From: Saprospiraceae bacterium
GTDB taxonomy: Bacteria; Bacteroidota; Bacteroidia; Chitinophagales; Saprospiraceae
Assembly: GCA_020629965.1 (NCBI GenBank)
Contig: JAHDCG010000006.1
Coordinates: 1 to 64,000, forward strand
DNA: 64,000 nucleotides
Reading direction: 5' to 3'
The notes under the pieces were generated by a model, which was not told the DNA's origin, did not search any database, and was given only the letters and a program-made list of their open reading frames with translations. How positions within the stretch are numbered: position 1 is the stretch's first letter; every line of letters begins with the position of its first letter. A program made the translations under genes and the position numbers. This document shows positions 52,046 to 60,955 of the stretch, in pieces.

Positions 52046-52549
52046 TTACCAAACACCTCGAAAAATATCATCGTAATCCGGAAATTTAGTGATATAACAC
52101 CTGATTTTTTTCATGATAATAACCTGCGAAGCCTTTCCGCCTTTAGGATATGCATCAGTTTTCGAGTGTGGTATTGCGGGTAGTATTTTTACCAATTTTT
52201 CTTTTCGCATATTACTCAACCAACTTCTTTTTGCATTATTGATTTTAACAGGAAGTCGCTTTCCGGCGTAAGTCTCTTCGTAATCCGCTTCGCTCCATTT
52301 CATTTTACCCTCGTCGTACGTGACAAAATTATCCGTAGAAAACTCTGCCCACCCTCCCAATCTGAAGTTTTGATAGACGGGTAGTTCCAATGCAAAACAA
52401 ATCCACGCTCCCTCCTTCAGTCTGTGCTGCGGCAATCCCAATTCTTCTCCGATTTGTCGGAGGGTTAACCCTCTTATAAAATATTCTTCGGTAAAACATC
52501 CGTTCGCATATATAATATCGCCGGTTTTATTTTCCTTCATTTGATTCAT
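52046..52549 (-). CDS. Hypothetical protein in T6SS locus
   Basis: 167 residues (ATG 52549, or a second ATG three codons later). No signal or membrane helix. The N-terminal half is hydrophobic and aromatic (IRGLTLRQIGEELGLPQHRLK; WAEFSTDNFVTYDEGKMKWSEADYEETYAGKRLPVKI). The C-terminal half is strongly basic (NNAKRSWLSNMRKEKLVKILP, KTDAYPKGGKASQVIIMKK). It stands between the OmpA-domain and kinase genes, just above the MITE-like element. It could be an accessory regulator or a small effector; neither is supported. Confidence 0.55.
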   Translation of the reverse strand: MNQMKENKTGDIIYANGCFTEEYFIRGLTLRQIGEELGLPQHRLKEGAWICFALELPVYQNFRLGGWAEFSTDNFVTYDEGKMKWSEADYEETYAGKRLPVKINNAKRSWLSNMRKEKLVKILPAIPHSKTDAYPKGGKASQVIIMKKIRCYITKFPDYDDIFRGVW

Positions 52550-52591
52550 AACTGTATTTTTATTCTGTTTTGTTAATTCAGCCTGATTTTT

Positions 52592-53458
52592 TTACCACAA
52601 ATTCTCTCCCAACCCGAAAGGGTCGTCCGCTTTTGAATAAATAACAAGCATGACGCTTTGATTCAGCCGCAGAGAAAAATCGCTGTCACCACCGCCGCCG
52701 TAAGAGATATTGCGATAGTCCTTTTGTTGTATATCATACCGTGCCGCCAAGTCGAGGTTTAATTGCGGCGGTGCATCTCCGAAATACACAAACTCCGTTT
52801 GCAGACCGCTTACGCGATGATTTTCTATAAACTCGATAATGCTCTCCGCACGTCGCCGACTCAACTGTTTATTCGCATCCGCATTTCCTACTTTGCTCGC
52901 TCTGCCGATGATTAAAATACCGTAGTCTTCCGCATTTTTTTTCAAAAAGCTCAAAAAAGCATCCAGACGGCTTTCCTGTAAGCGCGTTAATTTATTTTGC
53001 CCCGAATTGTAGAAAAGCGGCAACAGCGTCAGCTCTTCCAACTGCAAATGATGATAAGCCAAAGTGCTGCGTAAAACAGGCGCAAAACAACGGTCGCCGC
53101 CATCGGCACGGCTGTAAAAATGCGCCGCACGTTCTTTACCGGCCGCGATATTTTGCAGTTCCGTACACATTTTCTCAAAACAGTTCGCGTCATAATTTTC
53201 AAAAACAGTCACCAATTCCCGCACGGGAATTAACTCGAACATACCGCCCAGCACATTTTTTTGTTCTAAAAAACAATCTTTAAAATCCGTTGGTACCGTC
53301 TCTGTCGGTTCGGGTTCGATGACGGGCGGCGGCGGCAAAACCACAGCGGCTTTCGGCTGCATAAATCCGTACAGCGCCCAAACCGAGCAGGCGGTTACTA
53401 TCAACCACAGCGGAAAATAAATCCACATTTTGCTGAGTCCTTCGGAGGTATTACTCAT
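52592..53458 (-). CDS. OmpA-domain inner-membrane protein of the T6SS locus
   Basis: 288 residues. One N-terminal transmembrane helix (about 12-32, MWIYFPLWLIVTACSVWALYGF), a proline-rich spacer (AAVVLPPPPVIEPEPTETVP), a helical domain, and a C-terminal OmpA-like domain (LIIGRASKVGNADANKQLSRRRAESIIEF), with the N-x-x-LS-x-x-RA pattern but Ser in place of the usual peptidoglycan-binding Asp in the first motif. It probably ties the inner membrane to the cell wall, as extended TssL or TagL do in other T6SS. Its start overlaps the PP2C stop by four bases, so the two are translated together. Confidence 0.8.
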   Translation of the reverse strand: MSNTSEGLSKMWIYFPLWLIVTACSVWALYGFMQPKAAVVLPPPPVIEPEPTETVPTDFKDCFLEQKNVLGGMFELIPVRELVTVFENYDANCFEKMCTELQNIAAGKERAAHFYSRADGGDRCFAPVLRSTLAYHHLQLEELTLLPLFYNSGQNKLTRLQESRLDAFLSFLKKNAEDYGILIIGRASKVGNADANKQLSRRRAESIIEFIENHRVSGLQTEFVYFGDAPPQLNLDLAARYDIQQKDYRNISYGGGGDSDFSLRLNQSVMLVIYSKADDPFGLGENLW

Positions 53459-54513
53459 TTTATCGGTATTTCTTGTTTACTTTTCAAGGTATCGAACAGC
53501 GCCGGCGATGCGGAAAACGTATCTGCCGGCAAAAGCACTTTTGACTCCGAGACGGGCATTTCGATTTCTGCCGGTTCTATTTCATCCAAAATCTCTGAGG
53601 GGCTTTTACTTCTTACCTCTGTCGGCTTATCGGTATTTTTTGTTGTGAGCGCACCCGCAGCCGCAAAAACCAAAAACAGCAGAAAAATACCCGTTGCCGC
53701 CGTGAAAATCTTTCGCCGATTTTCTTCCAAAAATCCGTGTACCCGGATTTCTCTTTTCCCCCCGACTTCGCCGACGTGCAGCAGCCAAGCCGAGAAGTTA
53801 TCCTTAGAGTTGCGCTCGCATTCCTCTCTGATACGTTGCATTTTATCGGAGTCGGAGAGTCGTGTACCACCCAAAACGGTTTGTAAATCGCGGTCGGTCA
53901 AACTTTCGCAAACCCCGTCCGAACACATAAAAAATAAGTCGTCTTTTTTGACATCGATAATAAACCTGATTTCGGTTTTTTCGTGACTTCCCCTCCCCGT
54001 CACGGCTTTAGTGACGACGTTTCGTTTGGGGTGTGTGCGTGCTTCCGCTTCATTGATAATGCCCTTTGCCACCAGTTCATTCACGAAAGAATGGTCTTCG
54101 GTTTTAAAGATTATATCTCCGTTTCTGAACTGATAAATCCGGCTGTCGCCGAGATGGGCGGCGGTGACTTTCTCCCTTCCGAAATGCAGTAAGGTCAACG
54201 TCGTAGCAATTCCTGTGCTCTCGCCCAGCTCGGTCATACGCTTGTTTATTCTGTTTTCGGCAAGGTGAACGGCTTTGTCGATGTCATCGGCATCTACGGT
54301 TTCTTTACCGAGCAAATAATCGGAAATTACCCGACAGGTTATTTCGCTCGCCACTTCCCCTTTTTTCAGACCGCCTACTCCGTCGCAAACCATAAAAAGA
54401 CGGTGCTCCGACTCCGGACGTAAATCTTCCTGCAAAGGCCAAATACTGTCCTCGTTATTTTCTCGCTGCCCGATTTCATTCAGACTTTGCGGCGGGTGCA
54501 GGTTAATCTTCAT
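53455..54513 (-). CDS. PP2C-family Ser/Thr phosphatase with one transmembrane helix (PppA-like role)
   Basis: 352 residues. PP2C/PPM motifs with metal ligands: QRENNEDS (Asp22), CDGVGG (Asp44), HLGDSRIYQ (122-128), CSDGVCESL (Asp199) and SKDNFS (Asp238), so the catalytic set is complete. A transmembrane helix at about 269-289 and a periplasmic tail of about 60 residues follow, which is unusual: Pseudomonas PppA is soluble. It should remove phosphate from the FHA protein or the kinase, opposing activation. Overlaps the OmpA-domain gene by four bases. Confidence 0.9.
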   Translation of the reverse strand: MKINLHPPQSLNEIGQRENNEDSIWPLQEDLRPESEHRLFMVCDGVGGLKKGEVASEITCRVISDYLLGKETVDADDIDKAVHLAENRINKRMTELGESTGIATTLTLLHFGREKVTAAHLGDSRIYQFRNGDIIFKTEDHSFVNELVAKGIINEAEARTHPKRNVVTKAVTGRGSHEKTEIRFIIDVKKDDLFFMCSDGVCESLTDRDLQTVLGGTRLSDSDKMQRIREECERNSKDNFSAWLLHVGEVGGKREIRVHGFLEENRRKIFTAATGIFLLFLVFAAAGALTTKNTDKPTEVRSKSPSEILDEIEPAEIEMPVSESKVLLPADTFSASPALFDTLKSKQEIPIK

Positions 54514-54618
54514 ACTCTTTGTTTTTATGAGTCATTTTCCCTTTAGGCTTAGAATTTTCCGCAATAACTTTCCTGCGATGAGCCACCGGAAGAATTTATA
54601 TCACGCAAAAAATCCGCT

Positions 54619-55277
54619 TTAGGTCGTTTGTAGTTTTAAGCCCACATTTCCGATACGCACCGACATTCCGTCGCGCATCGGCACGCGCTCATAGTCCTGC
54701 AATCGCAAACTGCGCCCGCTGAGAAATACACCGTTGGTGCTCGGCGTACCTTCGGCGTGACCGATATCGTAAATAAAATATTCTTTTTGCCCTCAGCGTC
54801 CACAAAAATTTCGACCACGCAATGCCGACGACTTACCGTGCGATCTTCGATTACCAAATCGGTATTTTTTCGACCTATGACGTTTCTGCCTTCCCGCAGT
54901 TGCAGCCTGACTCCGGAATCCGTCACCAAACACCCGACATTGGTTTCCGCCGCCGTATTTTCCGCACCAAACGAGTTACGTGGCGGAACGACAGGCGGCA
55001 GGCTCTCGGGCGCATCGTAGCGAGCAGCCACGGGTGACTCCTGCTCCGGCACTCCGTATCCTGTCGGGGGCGGCAGGTTAACCTTTTCAGATAAAGGCGG
55101 CGGTGCGTCATAGTTGCCCGGGCTGTCGGTCGATGCGGCATAACTTCCCTCGGATTCTGCCTGCGGGGCAGGAAAATGCCAGGTACTACAGTTTTCACAA
55201 ACGACCTGCATCGCGCCCGCCGGTACGATTATTTCCGTTTCGCAATTCGGATTGGTACAGGGTATTGTTCTTTGCAC
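54619..55277 (-). CDS. FHA-domain protein with zinc ribbon (Fha1-like role); frameshift near C-terminus
   Basis: N-terminal zinc ribbon with CTNPNC and CENC (Cys 7, 12, 27 and 30), a Pro-rich linker (50-95), then an FHA domain: EGRNVIGRKNTDLVIEDRTVSRRHCVVEI, the phosphothreonine-binding face. As read, the frame breaks at the A5 run at 54784-54788 and gives a nonsense tail ending at 54636. One added A continues the FHA strands (YFIYDIGHAEGTPSTNGVFL, then RMRDGMSVRIGNVG-type sense) to a stop at 54619, as expected for a full domain. In H1-T6SS, phosphorylated Fha1 triggers assembly. Likely either a sequencing error or a switched-off regulator. Confidence 0.75.
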
Positions 55278-55335
55278 TTGCTGCTTTTTTGTTGAATGAA
55301 CTAATGAGCGATTTCTTCGGCTCGAAGAGGTTTTA

Positions 55336-56385
55336 TTATCCGCTCGATATTTTTCTTTCTCCCATTCTCGGTGCCGGAGCCTGCTTAGTTACCGGTCCGT
55401 TTAAAGTCGAAATCAACGAGGTAGTAAACTGCTGAATGTCTCCGATAATGAGTGCCGTTTCTTCTCTCGACACCGTTTTTCGAGCCGAGAGGTTACGAAT
55501 GTTGGCACGCAAATCGTTTATTTGTCCGTTTTTCAATACATTACGGACAAAATCACGATCGGAAGACTCGATGAGTCCGTCGGTCAGTCCCGCCAGATTG
55601 CCGAAATAAACCGCTAATTCTACGGGTGACAAATCCGGCAACCTCCAATTGAACCAGCCCTGATTGCTGCGGATGAAATGCACCAAAGGCAGACAAAAAT
55701 CCGTGCGGGCGGTATCTTTTCTGCGATTTTCATTGATGACGTGCGCCGCTATTCTGACAATGTTTTCGAGCTGATTTTGCAAAAACAGATACCACTTTTG
55801 CAACAGAGGAAATCCGCTCACCGTCAGCGAGGGCGGAATATATCCCTCGACAACTTTGCCGTCTTGCCATTCGGCAATTTTCATGCGCACCGCCGCCGGA
55901 TTTTTTGCCGCGTCGATTTGATGATGAGAAATACACTCCAGACGATAATCCGGACACAAATACGGATGCCGAATCGGGCGCGTTTGCGGAATACCTGCCG
56001 GTACCCTGCGCTGCGCATCGACACTCAAATATAAATGGTAGCGCACCCCCGGATTAGGTACAAACTCGGCAAAAGGTGCCTGCAACGGCAACTTTTGACT
56101 ACTGATATTTCCCGGTAAAATTTCCACTCGGTAGCCGCCCGGCAAAATCGCCCGACAGGCCTGCAAAATGACCCGTACAGAATGCGGTGCCATACCTTGG
56201 GCACTTTGTACCGTAAACGGACTGTCGGGCAACAAACCAAAGCCGCCCGCTGCCAAAGCGGCGGCGGCACGAGAGTCGCGCACAGCATCTTCGATGCTGT
56301 TTTCCAAATGTCGAAAATGATCGGCACTCAGTTTCATCCCGTTTTCCCAGTAGGTCGGGAAGCTGTTAATGTCCGGAAATATCAT
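55336..56385 (-). CDS. tssK: T6SS baseplate protein TssK
   Basis: 349 residues. The N-terminus FPTYWENGMKLSADHFRHLEN matches the W-x-x-G-M-x-x-x-x-x-H-F-x-x-x-E pattern of TssK. A beta-rich first half follows (LPGGYRVEILPGN, YHLYLSVDAQRRVPAGIPQTRP), then a helical middle (LLQKWYLFLQNQLENIVRIAAHVI). TssK connects the baseplate (TssE, F, G) to the membrane complex. The gene starts 5 bp after the TssN gene ends, so they are one transcript. Length and layout fit a Bacteroidota TssK, shorter than the proteobacterial 440-450 residues. Confidence 0.85.
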   Translation of the reverse strand: MIFPDINSFPTYWENGMKLSADHFRHLENSIEDAVRDSRAAAALAAGGFGLLPDSPFTVQSAQGMAPHSVRVILQACRAILPGGYRVEILPGNISSQKLPLQAPFAEFVPNPGVRYHLYLSVDAQRRVPAGIPQTRPIRHPYLCPDYRLECISHHQIDAAKNPAAVRMKIAEWQDGKVVEGYIPPSLTVSGFPLLQKWYLFLQNQLENIVRIAAHVINENRRKDTARTDFCLPLVHFIRSNQGWFNWRLPDLSPVELAVYFGNLAGLTDGLIESSDRDFVRNVLKNGQINDLRANIRNLSARKTVSREETALIIGDIQQFTTSLISTLNGPVTKQAPAPRMGERKISSG

Positions 56386-56389
56386 ATTT

Positions 56390-57373
56390 TTATCTGTTAA
56401 TAATCACCGTTTTATCCGTATCCTCGCCGTAGTCGGCCGCATAATTCAAGCCTGCCGCTTTGCTGCCGTCTCCCGGGATTCTGCGCGCCGATATGATGTC
56501 TCTTTTTTGTATTTTATTCTGTTTGATTGACAAATCCGGATTGATAAATCGCGGATTTCGGTGCCAGGTCATCGGATTGTACCAGATTCTTTTGACGGAA
56601 AAAAGCCAACAAAACTGTGGTGTGCCGTCGTATTCGTCGCCCATATCCTGAATCGAACCGAGGTCTGCCCTTTTGCGTCTTTCCTGCATCGCCAACCGAA
56701 AAATCATTCCGACGGTAACTTCCTTCGGGGCTTCTATCCACGGGCGAGCGGGCCGGGCACGCAGGTCATATTCATCGGTCAGGCTACGGCGTACTTCAAA
56801 ATTTACCTGCATCAGGTCACGCCGGGGCCACTCTTCGGCGTTGACGGGTTCGAGCGGAAAAATCCAAGGATTTTCAACCGTGCGGAACGGCATTTGCCCC
56901 GCAAAATCATGCAGTTTGAAAAGCAAAAAAGGCAATAAAAAAATCAGAGGGGCGTCCGGTATGCCTGCGCTCACGTCTTTACTGTATTCGATAATACCTA
57001 CGGACTGAGGCGCCGCGACAAAAACAGTTGCCGTTAAAAGCCCGGACACGGTAACGAAGAGAAACTCGGTCAAAAAAGCATCCTGTTTAAAATCCGTCGG
57101 ATGTCGAACAGTCCACGGGCGTCGATACAAAGCGTAAACATTGATACCTCCCAACAGCAAAACGGTCGCACGGCTTACCCAAATCACATGCGGGGTATCT
57201 GCTGCAAGCCAATAAGCGAGTATGCTGACAAGAAAAGTCAACAAGGCCAATATCAACTTGTAAATACCGGCGTATTTGTCGAGTTTTCTTTTTTTGCGCT
57301 TAGCAAAAAACAGCAATGCCGCTCCGAAAACAAAGAGCAGAAGACACCATATTATGACTGTGGTTTCGCGCAT
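56390..57373 (-). CDS. tssN: T6SSiii inner-membrane protein TssN
   Basis: 327 residues. About five transmembrane helices in the first half (about 5-23, 38-57, 65-83, 104-122 and 138-155) are followed by a soluble domain with ENPWIFPLEPVNAEEWPRRDLMQVNFEV and FSVKRIWYNPMTWHRNPRF. The layout and the NPWIFP block match TssN, a subunit found only in Bacteroidota T6SS, where TssL/TssM are absent. Its C-terminal tail holds a T-V-I-I-N-R end. Directly upstream of TssK and downstream of TssG in the same run. Confidence 0.75.
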   Translation of the reverse strand: MRETTVIIWCLLLFVFGAALLFFAKRKKRKLDKYAGIYKLILALLTFLVSILAYWLAADTPHVIWVSRATVLLLGGINVYALYRRPWTVRHPTDFKQDAFLTEFLFVTVSGLLTATVFVAAPQSVGIIEYSKDVSAGIPDAPLIFLLPFLLFKLHDFAGQMPFRTVENPWIFPLEPVNAEEWPRRDLMQVNFEVRRSLTDEYDLRARPARPWIEAPKEVTVGMIFRLAMQERRKRADLGSIQDMGDEYDGTPQFCWLFSVKRIWYNPMTWHRNPRFINPDLSIKQNKIQKRDIISARRIPGDGSKAAGLNYAADYGEDTDKTVIINR

Positions 57374-57401
57374 TTTTATCTATCGAATTTTCGGTTCTTT
57401 T

Positions 57402-58322
57402 TTATGTTTTGTTAAATTGTACATTGTAACCCAAAACAGCCTTATCAAGAATAAAATTTAAAGTATCGTCGGTCACGATTATTTTTGTAATGACGGGCAT
57501 TTCTAAAGGAATGAAGTAACTGTACAGCAACTCTTCCAAAAGTATGAGCCGCTTACCGCCGGGCAAATAATCGAATAAATCCGCGTCCGTTATGCCTTTT
57601 ACCGACACTTCCAAAACGGGCATATCATCCCGAAACTCCTCGCCGATAATCGCATCTACTCCTAACTGCAAAGACTCGTTGCGCTGTCCGGAGTCGGGTA
57701 TTTTCGGTACGGCGGGCGCGGAAAAGTTTAAGTCCACGGGTTTCTGCAAAACAGCTTCCAGACACAATCCTGTCAAATCCCAATTACCGACTATGCGCTG
57801 CGCTGCGGGCAGCAAACAACAAAGCAGAAAAACTTGCCGCTCGTCCAAACAATCCCGAAATTTATCTAAGCCCCACAGATTCGAAATAAAATCAGGAAAC
57901 CGTTCCGTGTATTTTTGCTCCTTTCTTTCCGCCTCGACTCGCGGATGAAACATTGCCTGCTCGTACGGAAGAAAAAATTTACGTGCTTCTTTTATTTGTC
58001 GCGTGAAGGCTTTAGTGCGTTCGATTGCACTTTCATAATCATTTTCCGTGCGCAGAAAAAGGTGCTTCGGCAAGGTGTCATAAAGTCCTTTTCGATTGAC
58101 TTCGATGTACAAAACATCTTCGTGGTCGTAGTATTTTTTTCTGATTTCCGCTACATCCTTTCCTGCTCTGCGCCCGTTGCTGCCGAGAGGTGCGACTACC
58201 GTGCGCTCCAAGTCAAAACCTTCCGTCATACCTTCGGCTTGCGCCAAAAGGGTAGCGGTTAAAGTTTCCGCTCGCATATCGAAAGCGGCGAAAATCGCCT
58301 GTATGTCGTCATCGTCTTTCAT
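57402..58322 (-). CDS. tssG: T6SS baseplate protein TssG
   Basis: 306 residues from ATG 58322, which overlaps the TssF stop (ATGA); this start is preferred to the in-frame ATG 31 codons upstream, lying inside TssF. The pattern follows ImpH/VasB/TssG: early acidic helix (MKDDDDIQAIFAAFDMRAETLTA), the strand region VLYIEVNRKGLYDTLPKHLFLR, FLPYEQAMFHPRVEAERKEQ, and the end PVITKIIVTDDTLNFILDKAVLGYNV. It forms the baseplate wedge with TssF and TssE. The position directly after TssF is the usual one for this pair. Confidence 0.78.
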   Translation of the reverse strand: MKDDDDIQAIFAAFDMRAETLTATLLAQAEGMTEGFDLERTVVAPLGSNGRRAGKDVAEIRKKYYDHEDVLYIEVNRKGLYDTLPKHLFLRTENDYESAIERTKAFTRQIKEARKFFLPYEQAMFHPRVEAERKEQKYTERFPDFISNLWGLDKFRDCLDERQVFLLCCLLPAAQRIVGNWDLTGLCLEAVLQKPVDLNFSAPAVPKIPDSGQRNESLQLGVDAIIGEEFRDDMPVLEVSVKGITDADLFDYLPGGKRLILLEELLYSYFIPLEMPVITKIIVTDDTLNFILDKAVLGYNVQFNKT

Positions 58323-60220
58323 ACCGTCACAGCATTTGTTTCCTGCATCAACTGTACCCGTATCGGCAGCGCGGAAGTCGATTTTGCTTCCAACAGCTTT
58401 TGTATCTGCCGACACAAGCTGCCCCAGTCTTCTTTTATCGCAGATGTAGCGGGGCGTATATTTACTTCCAGCAGTCGTGTCATTCCGAAGTTAAATCGGG
58501 GGTCGATGCCGACTCCGTCCGTTATTTTTATATCCGCCGCTTTCTCCTGTAAAAAAGATTGACAAAATACTTTGACGTCTTCCCGAGTGACTATACGGTC
58601 ACGACTGAGCAGAGCACTCTTCAGCGCGTAAAGCTGTTGGGTAGAGTCGAGCGGTGCTCTGCCGCCCCCGGCTGCAGTCAGCAGGCAGGAAGTCTCTTCT
58701 TCCGGTTCCGATTTATGTTTTGAGATGCAGCGCAGAATTGTTTTTGCCGAAATGTCATTAGCTTCTTCGCCTCTCGACGTCCAATATTCGGTGCGTACCC
58801 GCATGCCCGCTGCCACTCCGGCGTGCAACAGGACGTAGATGTCTCGCGTCGGCTTTTCGGCTACGGCGGTTTTGCTGATGCGTTTGCCCAGCAGTCGATG
58901 TACGTCTTCGAGAGAAAGCGCACCGGCGGCGGCCTCCGTCAGTTCTTTGTGCTTATAATTATCTTGCAGAATGCTGACAACATAAGCCAATCTTTGCCAA
59001 GCGTTGTAATCATCCCAGCGACCTACGCCGCCGTGGCGCAAGGTGTAAGAAGGTTTTCGTTCTTCTTTAAAATCGGCGAAAGGTTTAAAAGTGTAAAGAG
59101 AATATTCCGGCGGTTTTTCTTCGTAAACCCGACGCATGGCTAAAAAATCTTCTTCGGGTTTCAGGGCAATCCACTTAATGGAATTGTTACGCAAATAGTG
59201 ATGTTCTCCCGGTTTGTCACCGTTTAATCTGCGATTGACTACCGGAAAAACATTAAACCGGACGGTCAGGGAAGTTGCCGGATTGCTAATCGAAACGGGA
59301 TAAGCTAAGTCGATTTCTAACCGGTACAAAAGACTTTCCGCAGCAGTACCCGCGCTTTTAAAGTATTCCGTAAATTCTTTCTCGGTTTTGGTGCCGGCAA
59401 ATTTTTTCTGCAAAAAATCTCGCGCGCTTTCCGGAGTAATTCCTTCAATTTCGGAGTCGGCAAAGGTCAAAAAATGATGCTCGTAATAAGCGCGAATTTG
59501 CCTTTGCAGCTTTTCGTTTCCGTTGAGATAATCCTCTAAAATCAACTCATTTTGCGCAATACCCTTGCGAGGTTGTAATTCGATACCCTGCAGACGTACT
59601 CGACTGCCGGGCACAGCAGAAAAAAAAGTATCTTTCTCTGCGTCATCTCCGCTTTTCAAATCAAAAAACAAGGTAGCCCCCTGCCAATCGACGGGTAGGT
59701 CGGCGGCGGAAAATCCGACAAAGACGCGGCTGACTTCCTCGCCCTCCGCGCTGCGTGATTTGCGGCGCTGTTTTGTTCTTTTTCCGAGGCTGAAGAGGCG
59801 TTTTTCCGTAGCAATCATTTTTACTTCCGCGGGCAGTAATTTTTGCGGAAAGACCGGCGTAAAGCAAATATTCGTCCGGTCGTCTTCCGCAAATTCAGTT
59901 TCAAAAACGGTGATTTCGTCAATAATGAGCGACTCGGAAGACGGGCGAGCGGTAGCCAAAGCGTGCGCGGGTACGGGCAAGTGATAATGCTCGGGCAGCA
60001 GTACGCGTGCCAGCCGTTTTTGTAGTCTGCTTTCGGTATCGTCGAGGTGTCGATACACTCGCTCCAGTTCAGAGGCAAGAGCACCGGACATGAATCGCAC
60101 TATCGGGTCGAACTGCTGACCGAGGTCACGTTCTACGTCTTCGTACTCGACCTCGTAAATGTCGGCAGCACGAAAAAGTATAGACCGATAGAGGTCTTCT
60201 GCGGTTATTTTTTGACTCAT
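58319..60220 (-). CDS. tssF: T6SS baseplate protein TssF
   Basis: 633 residues, the normal size for ImpG/VasA/TssF. The N-terminal region LYRSILFRAADIYEVEYEDVERDLGQQFDPIVRFMSGALASELERVYRHLDDTESRLQKRLARVLLPEHY is very characteristic. A beta-rich middle (LPVDWQGATLFFDLKSG; PVSISNPATSLTVRFNVFPVVNRRL) and the TssF end (AAGGGRAPLDSTQQLYALKSALLSRDRIVTREDVKVFC) follow. TssF builds the baseplate wedge with TssG and TssE around VgrG. It is the first baseplate gene in this run, following a terminator at 60357. Confidence 0.92.
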   Translation of the reverse strand: MSQKITAEDLYRSILFRAADIYEVEYEDVERDLGQQFDPIVRFMSGALASELERVYRHLDDTESRLQKRLARVLLPEHYHLPVPAHALATARPSSESLIIDEITVFETEFAEDDRTNICFTPVFPQKLLPAEVKMIATEKRLFSLGKRTKQRRKSRSAEGEEVSRVFVGFSAADLPVDWQGATLFFDLKSGDDAEKDTFFSAVPGSRVRLQGIELQPRKGIAQNELILEDYLNGNEKLQRQIRAYYEHHFLTFADSEIEGITPESARDFLQKKFAGTKTEKEFTEYFKSAGTAAESLLYRLEIDLAYPVSISNPATSLTVRFNVFPVVNRRLNGDKPGEHHYLRNNSIKWIALKPEEDFLAMRRVYEEKPPEYSLYTFKPFADFKEERKPSYTLRHGGVGRWDDYNAWQRLAYVVSILQDNYKHKELTEAAAGALSLEDVHRLLGKRISKTAVAEKPTRDIYVLLHAGVAAGMRVRTEYWTSRGEEANDISAKTILRCISKHKSEPEEETSCLLTAAGGGRAPLDSTQQLYALKSALLSRDRIVTREDVKVFCQSFLQEKAADIKITDGVGIDPRFNFGMTRLLEVNIRPATSAIKEDWGSLCRQIQKLLEAKSTSALPIRVQLMQETNAVTV

Positions 60221-60356
60221 TACAGCGAGTTGTATAAGCCGAAAAAAGAGCGGTTAAATAAAACTTCGCCTCCGAAAAGAAGACGCTACTCATCGACAAG
60301 TCCGCTCTGTGCGACGTGCATCGAGTGACTAACCGGGAGTGTATTTTGTTTTATTT

Positions 60357-60384
60357 GAAAAATCTTCTTTCGGGATGATTTTTC
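60357..60384 (-). terminator. Probable terminator between accessory genes and the TssF operon
   Basis: GAAAAATC-x-TC pairs with GA-x-GATTTTTC around a short loop, with the A-run reading as T on the minus strand, 26 bp beyond the stop at 60410. It divides the locus: TssF probably has its own promoter in 60221-60356, but no TAnnTTTG was seen there. Confidence 0.55.
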
Positions 60385-60409
60385 TTTTTCTGATTTAATT
60401 TTCCTTATC

Positions 60410-60925
60410 CTATTCAATAATTTTTACCCATCCGTTATTTCTTTTGACTACATAGTCGGCGTTCAATGCGTGCGGTAAGATGTCGAGTCGAGTATGTCGC
60501 GCAGCGTCTCGAGTTCTGCCGAAATTGTATGTCTCCTGAAAGTCGTCGCTCGTCAGGGCATCTATTCTTTTTCCGTCTTTACGAATGATGATTTCAAACT
60601 CACCGCCGAGACCGGTCACAGTGTCATCACGCAAAAACTTGCGGCTGTACGCTTTTTCTAAGCCTGCTTGGCTCTTGATATAGTTGAGGGCGGGCATGTG
60701 AAAAAAGTTTTTCTTGGCAGCGGTTTCGTACCACAAGTTTCCCAAGTTATCCAGAAAGGCAGACCCCGAAGTGCGGGTCAGGCTCGTCACTTCATTTTTT
60801 ATGTTAAAATGATTTCTGTTTAAGTGATAAAACATAAATTCATCGCTGTACCACGGGGTCAGGTCGTTTGCTTCTTTGTCACAGATTATTTTTATTCTGT
60901 CCGCGCTAAATTGATAGTCGTGCAT
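60410..60925 (-). CDS. Hypothetical protein in T6SS locus, effector/accessory candidate
   Basis: 171 residues. No signal peptide. The sequence is alpha/beta with many basic and aromatic residues (MHDYQFSADRIKIICDKEAND; NLWYETAAKKNFFHMPALNYIKSQ; KFLRDDTVTGLGGEFEIIIRKDGKRIDALTSDDFQETYNFGRTRDAARHTRLDILPHALNADYV). No motif I can name. It lies between the DUF3592 gene and TssF, in the part of the locus with DUF2169 and PAAR-like genes, where effector or immunity genes often sit. The assignment is by position only. Confidence 0.5.
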   Translation of the reverse strand: MHDYQFSADRIKIICDKEANDLTPWYSDEFMFYHLNRNHFNIKNEVTSLTRTSGSAFLDNLGNLWYETAAKKNFFHMPALNYIKSQAGLEKAYSRKFLRDDTVTGLGGEFEIIIRKDGKRIDALTSDDFQETYNFGRTRDAARHTRLDILPHALNADYVVKRNNGWVKIIE

Positions 60926-60955
60926 TTGATTTTTATTTAGAGGTTTCTTTTTTTT

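Noticed and set aside
58323-58415. An upstream start for TssG inside TssF
   Set aside because: ATG 58322 overlaps the TssF stop in the common ATGA manner and gives a family-like N-terminus; the longer form would overlap TssF by nearly 100 bp.
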